A stretch of 14,269 nt of DNA from an uncultured Pedobacter sp. (GTDB taxonomy: Bacteria > Bacteroidota > Bacteroidia > Sphingobacteriales > Sphingobacteriaceae), in NCBI RefSeq assembly GCF_946479715.1, contig NZ_CAMLHF010000149.1, positions 1 through 14,269 on the forward strand, written 5' to 3'. This document shows, piece by piece, positions 6,386 to 13,969 of this stretch; positions within the stretch are counted from its first letter, which is position 1, and each line of letters begins with the position of its first letter. The notes under the pieces are model-generated. The model did no database searches. It saw only the letters and a program-made list of their open reading frames with translations, and had not been told where the DNA came from. The position numbers were made by a program, and so were the translations under genes.

Positions 6386-8578
6386 ATGAAAAAATTCCCC
6401 TTTTTTAAACAGCCTGACGCTAAGGATTGCGGTCCTACCTGCCTGCGCATTATAGCCAGGCACTATCATAAAAGTATTCCGTTACAACTCATCAGAACGC
6501 TTTCTGAAACTACCAGAGAAGGAAGTGGTTTGATGGGGCTTAGTCATGCAGCGGAGCGTTTGGGGTTTAGAACATTGGGTGTTAAGATAGATTTCAATAT
6601 GCTGGTTGCAGATGCACCCTTGCCTTGTATTGTGCATTGGAATAAAAACCACTATGTCGTAGTTTATAAAATTGATAAAGCAGGTCAGGTGTATGTTTCA
6701 GATCCCAGTTTTGGTTTAATTACTTATACCAAAGAAGAATTTTTAAAATGTTGGATTGGAGAAAATGCGCACGACAATACAGAAGAAGGCATTGCGCTGA
6801 TTTTAGAAACCAGCCCGTCATTTTATCAAAATGATTTTGAAGATGAAGTGAAGAAAACAAGTTTTTCTTTCTTATACCGCTATTTACTGAAGTATAAAGC
6901 GTTGGTTCTTCAGCTTGCGGTTGGACTCTTAGCGGGAAGTTTATTATCGCTTATTTTTCCATTTCTTACACAAAGCATTGTTGATGTTGGTATCCAAAAC
7001 CAGGACATTAACTTCATTTACATGGTTTTGCTGGCTCAGGTGATGCTTTTCATTGGCAAAATGGGGATAGACATTATCCGTAGCTGGATTTTGTTACATC
7101 TATCTACAAGGATTAATATCTCCATTGTTTCCGATTTTTTTATCAAGTTAATGAAACTTCCCATCAGTTTCTTTGATACGAGAATGAATGGAGATATTAT
7201 GCAGAGAATCAACGACCACCATAGAATAGAACAATTACTCACCAACTCATCACTTAACACATTATTCTCACTGGTAAATTTGTTCATTTTTAGTATCGTA
7301 CTGTTTCTGTATGATTATCGGTTATTTATAGTTTACTTATTTGGTGCCGTCATGTACGTGGGATGGATCAGTTTTTTTCTTAAAAAACGAAAGGAATTAG
7401 ATTATAGAATGTTTTCTCAGGTTTCACAGGAACAAAGTATGGTTATTGAGCTGATAAATGGCATGCAGGAGATAAAAATGCATAATGCGGAAAAACAAAA
7501 AAGATGGGGCTGGGAATTTTTACAGGTAAAGTTATTTAAAATCAAAATCAAGTCTCTTTCATTAGAGCAATGGCAATCTGTCGGCGGTGGTTTCATCAAC
7601 CAAATAAAAGATATTTTAGTGAGTTTTCTCGCTGCAAAACTGGTTTTGAGCGGTAATCTTACTTTGGGTATGATGCTTTCTGTACAATATATCATTGGTC
7701 AGCTAAATAGCCCTTTATTGCAATTAATAGATTTTATCAAACAAACACAAGATGCCAAAATCTCGCTGGAAAGACTGGGGGAAATTCATGACAAAGAGAA
7801 CGAAGAGGGTGATGAAGAACAATACGCTGTTGAAATCCCGCAAAAAGATATCGAATTAAATGATATTTCATTTAGATATACTGGATCTGATTCATTTGTT
7901 TTTCAAGGTCTGAACCTGGCTATTCCTTATCAAAAAACCACAGCAATAGTAGGTGCAAGTGGTAGTGGTAAAACTACACTATTGAAGCTGTTAACAAAAT
8001 TTTATGAACCTGACAAAGGCGAAATAAAAATTGGGAATACAGACATGAAAAATATCTCTCCGAGATATTGGCGAGACCATTGTGGTGTAGTTATGCAGGA
8101 GAGCTATGTATTTAATGATACCATTGCCAATAATATCGCTATTGGTGAAGATGCGGTAGACAAGCAAAAGTTGAGAAAAGCGATAGAAATTGCCAACATA
8201 CAGGACTTTATTGAAAGTCTGCCGTTGAGCTATAATACCAAAATTGGAAATGAGGGCATTGGCGTAAGCGGCGGACAAAAACAGCGGCTATTTATAGCGA
8301 GAGCTGTTTATAAATCACCTGATTACATTTTCTTTGATGAGGCTACAAGTGCACTAGATGCAAACAACGAAAAGATTATTATCGAAAACCTAGAGCAGTT
8401 TTTTAAGGGAAAAACAGCTATAGTAATAGCCCACAGACTTTCTACGGTTAAGCATGCTGATAAAATTATTGTGTTAGATAAAGGGATGGTTGTAGAAGAA
8501 GGCAGCCACAGCCAGTTGGTGGCAAAAAAAGGAGAATATTATAGATTAATAAAAAACCAGCTTGAACTTGGAAACTAG
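6386..8578 (+). CDS. C39-peptidase ABC transporter (bacteriocin-type exporter)
   Basis: This inner-membrane exporter both cuts double-glycine leaders and pumps out the product. The ATG at 6386 (730 residues) is chosen because it is one base after the gwsS stop and gives a normal C39 start; a longer frame from 6338 would run into gwsS. The peptidase C39 domain (1-135) has Gln9, catalytic Cys15 (AKDCGPTCLRI), His89 (NKNHYVVV) and Asp106 (VSDPSFG). Membrane helices span about 170-440. The ATPase has Walker A GASGSGKT (523-530), Q-loop Gln571, signature VSGGQ (627-631), Walker B YIFFDE (647-652) and switch His683. All catalytic parts are intact. The GG site of both precursors (CQINGG) is a fitting substrate. 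The HlyD gene starts inside its last 17 bases. Confidence 0.95.
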   Translation: MKKFPFFKQPDAKDCGPTCLRIIARHYHKSIPLQLIRTLSETTREGSGLMGLSHAAERLGFRTLGVKIDFNMLVADAPLPCIVHWNKNHYVVVYKIDKAGQVYVSDPSFGLITYTKEEFLKCWIGENAHDNTEEGIALILETSPSFYQNDFEDEVKKTSFSFLYRYLLKYKALVLQLAVGLLAGSLLSLIFPFLTQSIVDVGIQNQDINFIYMVLLAQVMLFIGKMGIDIIRSWILLHLSTRINISIVSDFFIKLMKLPISFFDTRMNGDIMQRINDHHRIEQLLTNSSLNTLFSLVNLFIFSIVLFLYDYRLFIVYLFGAVMYVGWISFFLKKRKELDYRMFSQVSQEQSMVIELINGMQEIKMHNAEKQKRWGWEFLQVKLFKIKIKSLSLEQWQSVGGGFINQIKDILVSFLAAKLVLSGNLTLGMMLSVQYIIGQLNSPLLQLIDFIKQTQDAKISLERLGEIHDKENEEGDEEQYAVEIPQKDIELNDISFRYTGSDSFVFQGLNLAIPYQKTTAIVGASGSGKTTLLKLLTKFYEPDKGEIKIGNTDMKNISPRYWRDHCGVVMQESYVFNDTIANNIAIGEDAVDKQKLRKAIEIANIQDFIESLPLSYNTKIGNEGIGVSGGQKQRLFIARAVYKSPDYIFFDEATSALDANNEKIIIENLEQFFKGKTAIVIAHRLSTVKHADKIIVLDKGMVVEEGSHSQLVAKKGEYYRLIKNQLELGN

Positions 8579-9875
8579 AAGAGACAAATTGGATGAAATA
8601 GAACTTCGATCGGAGGTCGTGCAGGATGTTTTGGCAGAACCACCACATTGGATGGTACGCTGGGGCAACGTTGTTGCTTTGTCCATAATTTTGATGGTTT
8701 TATTGATGAGCTATTTCATCAGATATCCGGAGTTTGTGCCTGCTTCCATTATCGTAACCTCACAAAATCCGCCGGAAAAGCTCGAAGCAAGAACTGATTC
8801 CAGGATTGAGAAAATCTTCATCAAAGATCACCAACAAGTAAAGAAAGGTGAAGTATTAATGGTTTTACAATCTACAGCAAATTATAAAGACCTTTTGGAA
8901 CTAAAAAAAATCACGGATTCTACTTCTTCGCATCAATTGTTTTCATTTCCGGTTGATAAGATTTCTGACTTTAAATTAGGAGAAATCCAAAGTGATTACA
9001 ATGCTTTTGCAAAAGCATTTCAGGACGAAAAGTTGTTTACAAGACTTCGCCCTTATGCTCCTGAAAATGTAGCCGCTGATCAAAATATTGCCGAATACAG
9101 GAGCAGGATAGTAACGCTAAAACAACAAAAAGATCTGGAACTTGCAAAATATGAACTGATAAGGAAAAATTATCAGCGTTCACAAAAGCTTTTTAGCCAA
9201 AATGTCATTTCTACAATGGAATTGGAAAGTGAAAGGATTAAATTTTTACAAGCACAGCAAAGTTTAGAAAATATCAATATCTCTTTATCCCAAACAGAAG
9301 AAGGTATTTCCAATCTCCATAAAACAAAAAGTGGGGCAACCATAAATGCTGAAAAGGACAAGGTCAATTATGCTTCTCAAACTTTACAGCTGTTTGAGCA
9401 GTTAAGAAAGTCATTAAAACAATGGGAGCAAAGTTACCTGATTGTTTCCTCTACAGATGGTACCGCAAGTTTTCAGCAGTTCTGGGGAGAAAACCAGTTC
9501 GTAAAAAGGGGGAATGCTATTTTATCTATTTTGCCTGACGATAAGAAAACGCTGATTGGGAAAATGTCTGTTTCTGCAACCAATTCCGGAAAAATTTCTC
9601 ATGGCGTAAAGGTTTTGATCAAGCTAGACAACTATCCTTATCAGGAATATGGTATTGTGGAAGGAAGGGTTCAAAATGTATCTTTGACCCCCGATGAAAA
9701 AGGAAATTATTATGTAGATGTTATTCTTTCTAAAGGACTGAAAACTTCTTATTCCAGGAACCTCATTTTTGACAAAGAACTAAGTGGCAAGGCCGAAATC
9801 GTAACCCAGGATTTAAGATTAATTGAACGGGTTTTCTATCAGATCAGAAAACTTTTAAGATACCAGACTCAGTAG
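8562..9875 (+). CDS. HlyD-family membrane fusion/secretion adaptor
   Basis: This is the periplasmic adaptor that would join the ABC exporter to an outer-membrane channel. There are 437 residues from a TTG start at 8562, which overlaps the end of the exporter gene by 17 bases; TTG at 8568 or 8589 is also possible, and the first in-frame ATG is only at Met31. A short cytosolic N-terminus is followed by one membrane helix (about 35-53). The first half of the lipoyl domain spans about 72-104 (EARTDSRIEKIFIKDHQQVK then KGEVLMVL). A long helical hairpin covers about 170-290, the second lipoyl half about 292-325, and a beta-barrel region (GVKVLIKLDNYPYQEYG, 348-364) runs towards the C-terminus. No TolC-like gene is in the window, so a shared outer-membrane channel is likely. 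Confidence 0.92.
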   Translation: MNLETRRDKLDEIELRSEVVQDVLAEPPHWMVRWGNVVALSIILMVLLMSYFIRYPEFVPASIIVTSQNPPEKLEARTDSRIEKIFIKDHQQVKKGEVLMVLQSTANYKDLLELKKITDSTSSHQLFSFPVDKISDFKLGEIQSDYNAFAKAFQDEKLFTRLRPYAPENVAADQNIAEYRSRIVTLKQQKDLELAKYELIRKNYQRSQKLFSQNVISTMELESERIKFLQAQQSLENINISLSQTEEGISNLHKTKSGATINAEKDKVNYASQTLQLFEQLRKSLKQWEQSYLIVSSTDGTASFQQFWGENQFVKRGNAILSILPDDKKTLIGKMSVSATNSGKISHGVKVLIKLDNYPYQEYGIVEGRVQNVSLTPDEKGNYYVDVILSKGLKTSYSRNLIFDKELSGKAEIVTQDLRLIERVFYQIRKLLRYQTQ

Positions 9876-9880
9876 ATTTG
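9873..9880 (+). promoter_or_regulatory. Possible -7 box for the sensor kinase gene
   Basis: TAGATTTG matches TAnnTTTG and overlaps the HlyD stop codon, 42 bases before the kinase ATG. No good -33 box is present (TTTT at 9853-9856 is too close). Next to it TGTTAA occurs twice, 9 bases apart (9881-9886 and 9890-9895), a possible regulator site. This may let the two-component genes be transcribed separately from the exporter genes. Confidence 0.3.
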
Positions 9881-9922
9881 TGTTAAATATGTTAACAATT
9901 TTAATCACCTTTAAAATATATA

Positions 9923-11842
9923 ATGTTTTCGTTAATGAATAGTGCATCAACCGCTTTTGCCCGTTTTCTGCTTTGTGGCATTTTGATTGTCAGTGCATGC
10001 AGTAATGGAGAAAACGCAACTAAAGTAAAAAATAAGCGTACGTCGGCAGCCCCTTCAGAAAAAGATTATCTGGCCACAATTATTGCTTTGGACACCCTAT
10101 CAAATGAGGCTTATAAAAAGGCAATTGATAAAGAATACAGCCTTTTCAAAGTTCATGATAGTAGTACCGAACCTTACTTTCATTATTTTAAAGCAAGAAA
10201 GTATCTGTTGGAAAGGAAACCGGATAGTGCTGTTGCAGAATATCAGAAAATGAAAGGCAGAGCACCAAATGATGAGGTGGAACTATTGAAGTCTTATAGC
10301 ATTTTGGGTAAGAGTTTTGGTGATGGACTAATGGTCGAATCAACATTAATGAGGAAAATATTTGATGCTATGGAAGTTTCAGAAAAGGTTCATAGCCGCA
10401 TCACTTATCGGTTTTATGATTTATTGGCTAAAGCTTATTTCCAAAATAACAATGAAAAAAAATCGCTGGAGTACTCGGCACTATATTTTAAAAATCACCC
10501 ATACAACGCCCATGTGGTTGTTAAACAGCGGTATTACGACATTTCTTTTCTGCTGGCATCGCGACTGGGAGATTTTAAAAAAATGAAGTTTTATAATAGT
10601 ATGGCTCGTGAACTGGCTTTTAAAATTAGTGATAGCCTTGCCATTGCCCGTACCTACGACAATGAATCGCAAATTTATGCCCGCCAAAATCAGACTAAAA
10701 AATCTGTCGAGTATAGCAGGATATATTTCAATTATCTAAAAAGAACCAATAATCTGAATGACATTGCCTACAACAACCTGGCAACATCCTTTATTCAAAA
10801 TAAGCAACCTGATTCAGCCATTAAATACTACAAGGAGGGTATTGAGCTCGAAAAAAAGAATAAGTTTAAGAAGCAAAAAGGGTTGTACTACCAGGGGCTT
10901 AGAGAAGCTTACTTACTAAAGCATGATTATGTAAAGGCGATGGAGGCTGCAGATTCTGCCTATACTATAGAAATAAGGAATTATAATGCAATTGAGGCTG
11001 TTAAGGTTGCAGAGATGCAGGAGAAATACGAAACTGAAAAAAAAGATCAGAACATTATAGCTTTGAACAGCCGAAATGAGTTAAATGAAACCATTATAAA
11101 ACAGCAACGGTGGACACTTGCTTTGTTAACCCTGGTATTTCTATGCTTACTTTCTTTTTTTTATATCATTTACCGCCAACAGCGTTTAAAAGGAAAAAAT
11201 ACGTTATTGAAATCCGAAAATCAAAGATTAAATATTGAACAAAAGTTATTACAAGCTCAATTGAACCCCCACTTTATTTTTAATGCCATTGCCAATCTGC
11301 AGAGTTTAATTGCCTCGGGTCATGGTGAGGAGTCAATTTGCTATCTTAACTCATTTTCAGGTCTGCTACGCAGAGTCTTGGAGCAAAACCGAATGGATTT
11401 TATTGAGCTGGGTGAAGAATTAAATTCTTTAAATGATTACATCCAGCTGCAGCAAATGCGATATGTGGGTGTATTTAATTATGAGGTTATTGTGGATGAA
11501 GACTTAAGCCCTGAACATATACTTATTCCGCCCATGCTTATACAACCCTTTGTAGAGAATGCCATAGAACATGGCTTCAGGTATATCAACTATAAAGGAG
11601 TTTTGACGATATCGTTTAACAGAAAAAACGAAATGCTCGTGATAAAGGTGGACGATAACGGAAGCGGATTTAAGAACGATGTAAACAACAAAAATAAGCA
11701 GTCGTTGGCTCATGTTATTTTGAAAGAGCGATTAACATTGCTCTTTACATCGAGTGGGCAGGCAGCAGACTTTACCGTTAAAGATAAAATGGAAGGCAAG
11801 GGTGTAATTGCCGAAATCATCATACCTATCATTGAGGAATAA
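9923..11842 (+). CDS. TPR-containing LytS-type sensor histidine kinase
   Basis: This is a membrane sensor kinase of the LytS/His_kinase type, 639 residues. The N-terminus has a lipoprotein-like signal (FLLCGILIVSAC, lipobox VSAC with Cys26). A long helical repeat region of TPR character (about 85-355; for example PDSAVAEYQKM and QPDSAIKYYKEGIELEKK) is predicted to face the periplasm. A membrane helix at about 396-417 follows, then a coiled-coil linker. The kinase core has the phospho-acceptor His450 in QLNPHFIFNAI, the N-box with Asn546 (LIQPFVENAIEHG), and the G1 box VDDNGSGF (576-583). Its partner is the LytTR regulator 12 bases downstream. The TPR region may sense a peptide, perhaps the product of this locus, but that is inference. 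Confidence 0.93.
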   Translation: MFSLMNSASTAFARFLLCGILIVSACSNGENATKVKNKRTSAAPSEKDYLATIIALDTLSNEAYKKAIDKEYSLFKVHDSSTEPYFHYFKARKYLLERKPDSAVAEYQKMKGRAPNDEVELLKSYSILGKSFGDGLMVESTLMRKIFDAMEVSEKVHSRITYRFYDLLAKAYFQNNNEKKSLEYSALYFKNHPYNAHVVVKQRYYDISFLLASRLGDFKKMKFYNSMARELAFKISDSLAIARTYDNESQIYARQNQTKKSVEYSRIYFNYLKRTNNLNDIAYNNLATSFIQNKQPDSAIKYYKEGIELEKKNKFKKQKGLYYQGLREAYLLKHDYVKAMEAADSAYTIEIRNYNAIEAVKVAEMQEKYETEKKDQNIIALNSRNELNETIIKQQRWTLALLTLVFLCLLSFFYIIYRQQRLKGKNTLLKSENQRLNIEQKLLQAQLNPHFIFNAIANLQSLIASGHGEESICYLNSFSGLLRRVLEQNRMDFIELGEELNSLNDYIQLQQMRYVGVFNYEVIVDEDLSPEHILIPPMLIQPFVENAIEHGFRYINYKGVLTISFNRKNEMLVIKVDDNGSGFKNDVNNKNKQSLAHVILKERLTLLFTSSGQAADFTVKDKMEGKGVIAEIIIPIIEE

Positions 11843-11854
11843 AAAACAACAAAA

Positions 11855-12601
11855 ATGAAGCTATATATCCTGGAAGATGAAGCGAGAATTATGCAGCATA
11901 TTTTGCAGATCGTACAAAAAATCAACTATCTCGAAATAGTAGGTACCTCAGATAAGATTTCTGCAGCTGCAATAGAGATCCCTGTGTTAGCCCCTGATAT
12001 TATCCTGGCAGATATCCGGTTAAAAGATGGGGATAGCTTTGAACTTTTCGATAAAATTGGACTGATTGATTTTCAGGTCATTTTTCTTACCGCCTATGAT
12101 CAGTATGCCATTCAAGCATTGAACCTGGGTGCTTTTGGTTATTTGCTTAAACCCATTGATGAAGTTTCCTTAAACGCCATTTTGAATAAATGTTTTCATC
12201 ATAGGGAACAAGAGAACTTCAGTCAAAATCAATTGGCCATTGCAAAGGCACATTACCTTGCACAGGGGATAGGCTCAGCCCGCCGTATTGCTTTAAAAAG
12301 TATCGAATGCATTGAAATTGTTGCCATAGACGATGTTGTATCCTGTAAGGGTGACAGGGGGTATACTACTTTTTATTTAAAGGATGGGAAGGAAATTCTG
12401 GTTTCCAAAGGTCTGAAAGAATATGAATATTTACTTACACCATTTGGGTTTTTGAGATGCCACCAATCTTACCTGGTAAATTTTCGCTACGTTAAAAAGT
12501 ATTATCGCGAAGGGTATTTACAGATGGAGAATAAAGAACAGATTCCGGTTTCAAGCAGAAAGAAAGAAGAGGTAATTCAGTATCTGGAGAATATTGCATG
12601 A
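11855..12601 (+). CDS. LytTR-family response regulator
   Basis: This is the cytoplasmic partner of the upstream kinase, 248 residues, the normal size for the LytR/AlgR group. The receiver domain (1-120) has acidic residues Glu7/Asp8, phospho-acceptor Asp53 (IILADIRLKDG), Thr79 (FLTAYDQYA) and Lys99 (YLLKPID), so it should be phosphorylated normally. The C-terminal LytTR DNA-binding domain (about 145-246) shows VVSCKGDRGYTTFYLKDGKE, then FGFLRCHQSYLVNFRYVKKY and QIPVSSRKKEEV, the typical landmarks. Such regulators bind direct repeats roughly one helical turn apart. An array of 11-bp repeats lies about 180 bases downstream of its stop. Likely targets are the precursor or exporter genes, but no binding site can be assigned from sequence alone. 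Confidence 0.95.
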   Translation: MKLYILEDEARIMQHILQIVQKINYLEIVGTSDKISAAAIEIPVLAPDIILADIRLKDGDSFELFDKIGLIDFQVIFLTAYDQYAIQALNLGAFGYLLKPIDEVSLNAILNKCFHHREQENFSQNQLAIAKAHYLAQGIGSARRIALKSIECIEIVAIDDVVSCKGDRGYTTFYLKDGKEILVSKGLKEYEYLLTPFGFLRCHQSYLVNFRYVKKYYREGYLQMENKEQIPVSSRKKEEVIQYLENIA

Positions 12602-12783
12602 TCCTGAATTATATTAAGAACATACGGTGAAGAGGGATGGTTGTCTTACTAATTAGCTGGTGGGTATACTTCAAAAAACCAAAAACAATTAGCATACGTT
12701 AATTGTTGTACGCAAATCACCTACATTTTGCCGGAAAAACCAGTGTCAGGCCATAGGTATCGTTCGGTTCAGGCTTATTAATA

Positions 12784-12838
12784 ACAGGTGTTTCACAGGT
12801 GTATTACTGGTGTTTAACAGGTATGCGACTGGTGTACA
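12784..12838. repeat. Five tandem 11-bp repeats, ACWGGTNNNNN
   Basis: Five units follow each other without gaps: ACAGGTGTTTC, ACAGGTGTATT, ACTGGTGTTTA, ACAGGTATGCG, ACTGGTGTACA. The first six bases fit ACWGGT in every copy, and four of five continue GT. The 11-bp period places each unit on about the same face of the helix, as in a protein-binding array. The copies have diverged, so this is not a fresh slippage product. Function is unknown. Confidence 0.75.
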
Positions 12839-12942
12839 CACATATGAAACTCGAGTTTAATTCGAGTGAGGCTCGGGTGTCGGACCAGTGGCTAATAAAC
12901 CCTAACCGAAGCCTGCCCAAATCCGTAGTATAAATGGATGTT

Positions 12943-12982
12943 AAAACCATCCTATTGATTGTCAAAAAATCGGATGGTTTTT
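12943..12982 (+). terminator. Bidirectional terminator-like hairpin between convergent operons
   Basis: AAAACCATCC (12943-12952) pairs with GGATGGTTTT (12972-12981), a perfect 10-bp stem with a 19-base loop, followed by T on the plus strand. The minus strand also ends in TTTT. It suits termination of the kinase/regulator transcript and back-stopping of the minus-strand operon. The long loop lowers confidence. Confidence 0.5.
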
Positions 12983-13030
12983 GGTTTAGTTTTAGATTGA
13001 GAAAGGAAGCGTTTTGCGGCATATAACATA

Positions 13031-13138
13031 GTCGGTTTTTGCTGCACTCTGAGACCGACATTGTTCGGACCTCGTTCGACCAGAGCCGAACATGTAGCGA
13101 ACTAGAGTGGTACCAGGTCCGAATGACCTGAACCACCC
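13031..13138. repeat. Block of interlocking inverted repeats (possible structured RNA or repeat element)
   Basis: Several complementary pairs lie within about 110 bases: GTCGGT/ACCGAC (13031-13036, 13054-13059), CACTCT/AGAGTG (13045-13050, 13104-13109), TGTTCGG/CCGAACA (13062-13068, 13086-13092), GTTCG/CGAAC (13074-13078, 13098-13102) and TTCGGACCT/AGGTCCGAA (13064-13072, 13115-13123). A strong hairpin at 13107-13136 has GTGGT and CAGGTC pairing with GACCTG and ACCAC. Some pairs are mutually exclusive. No tRNA or known riboswitch pattern is visible. Confidence 0.4.
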
Positions 13139-13149
13139 AAAAAGAAGGC

Positions 13150-13178
13150 AAAAAAATTTAAAGTTTGAGCTTAAATTT
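13150..13178 (-). terminator. AT-rich terminator at the end of the minus-strand operon
   Basis: On the minus strand an 8-bp stem (13178-13171 with 13161-13154, loop of 9) begins at the stop codon of the immunity-like gene and runs into seven Ts (13156-13150). The stem has no G:C pairs, so it is weak. Position and T run support it. Confidence 0.45.
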
Positions 13179-13512
13179 TATTAATGTTTTGCAGTTTTCG
13201 TAACTTTTGCAAAGCCTCTCTAACCCTGATTTTTACCTCATTTTCATTAAAATCAATTAAATTGACATTAATAAAATCATCTCGTTCATACAAGTAATCC
13301 AGGGAGTAATCTCTCACATCCAGATAAAGCGTATCTAAAACCTTTCCAATTCTTTCGTCAAACTTTCCCGACTGCCAATACTCATCCTGAGATTTTATTT
13401 GTAGAAATACCTGTTCAAATTCAGGCACTTCAATTTTTCCGGAACATAGCAACGAGAGCAGATACAGATACTTCTGCAGGTGTATTTTGTCTAATAACTT
13501 TATATTATCCAT
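13171..13512 (-). CDS. Colicin D immunity-like small protein
   Basis: This is a 113-residue, probably cytosolic, helical protein without signal peptide or cysteine-metal motif. The layout recalls colicin D immunity proteins: an N-terminal helical part with LCSGKIEVPEFEQVF, a middle helix GKVLDTLYLDVRDYSLD, and a C-terminal stretch NENEVKIRVREALQKLRKL that resembles the end of ImmD (LKVEVRSILEKF). Members of that family neutralise nuclease toxins by binding the active site. No toxin gene is visible here. The ATG (13510-13512) lies within the last codons of the upstream gene (8-base overlap), so the two are probably translated together. The family call is from remembered similarity and is moderate. 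Confidence 0.55.
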   Translation of the reverse strand: MDNIKLLDKIHLQKYLYLLSLLCSGKIEVPEFEQVFLQIKSQDEYWQSGKFDERIGKVLDTLYLDVRDYSLDYLYERDDFINVNLIDFNENEVKIRVREALQKLRKLQNINKI

Positions 13513-13963
13513 CTATGTCTTTTATGATCATGCAGTTTTCATTGCCTCTTTTATCCACTGTTATCATGTAATCAGGAAATTCCATATTCAGGTTTTGCTG
13601 CATAATGGTATAAAAACCAGCTATTTGCTGTTGTGGCACAAACAGCTTGTAACATCTGATCTCTTGTAGCTTTTTAGGCTCCATTACCTCAATAATGATC
13701 TGTTCTTTGCTGATGGGTGTACCAGCTCCATAAGCAATGGCAAAGAGCTGCTCAACGGTGTAATTGCGAACAGTGATGGTCTTGCCTCTGTTGGCGATTT
13801 CCTTTTTGATCTTAAAGCCTGGTTTGTAGCCAGATTTAAAGCCACAGAAACCATATTGGTATAGTTGTAACTGGTTTTGTGCGGCTGATTTTTCTTTGAT
13901 TTGGCCATAACTAAAGTTTAAGCATATGGTAGCCATTACAAAGGTTAGTTTGGTAGTTTTCAT
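13505..13963 (-). CDS. Secreted DUF3738-like protein
   Basis: This is a 152-residue protein with an N-terminal signal peptide (KLTFVMATICLNFSYGQ, likely cut near residue 20), so periplasmic or exported. The body contains TITVRNYTVEQLFAIAYGAG followed by PISKEQIIIEV and, later, FYTIMQQNLNMEFPDYMITV. This order (a 'YTxxxLxxxAYG' helix, then a hydrophobic strand, then a short-length 'MQQNL' segment) resembles DUF3738 domains, which in Bacteroidota often accompany TlpA/thioredoxin-like proteins, as here. No enzymatic function is known for that domain. Three cysteines in the mature part (in FCGF, RCYK and NCMI) could form a disulfide. It begins 6 bases after the stop of the thioredoxin-like gene and overlaps the immunity-like gene by 8 bases. 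Confidence 0.6.
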   Translation of the reverse strand: MKTTKLTFVMATICLNFSYGQIKEKSAAQNQLQLYQYGFCGFKSGYKPGFKIKKEIANRGKTITVRNYTVEQLFAIAYGAGTPISKEQIIIEVMEPKKLQEIRCYKLFVPQQQIAGFYTIMQQNLNMEFPDYMITVDKRGNENCMIIKDIDG

Positions 13964-13969
13964 GTGTGT

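Larger units (their letters stand above)
12602..13170. other. Noncoding convergent intergenic region rich in repeats and hairpins
   Basis: This lies between the 3' ends of convergent operons. Besides the 11-bp repeats, terminator hairpins and inverted repeats listed separately, it has an AT-rich hairpin at 12685-12706 (ACAATTA/TAATTGT), followed on the minus strand by T runs; this could be a weak distal minus-strand terminator. A palindromic ACTCGA/TCGAGT pair is at 12849-12854 and 12862-12867. A 115-codon minus-strand frame (12804-13151) runs through all these structures and is most likely spurious. Confidence 0.6.

Noticed and set aside
13031..13138. tRNA or riboswitch in the inverted-repeat block
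   Set aside because: No acceptor/T-arm arrangement and no recognised riboswitch core; left as unassigned structure.
12804..13151. 115-codon minus-strand reading frame
   Set aside because: It spans the tandem repeats, a terminator-like hairpin and the inverted-repeat block. The protein shows no fold-like pattern.
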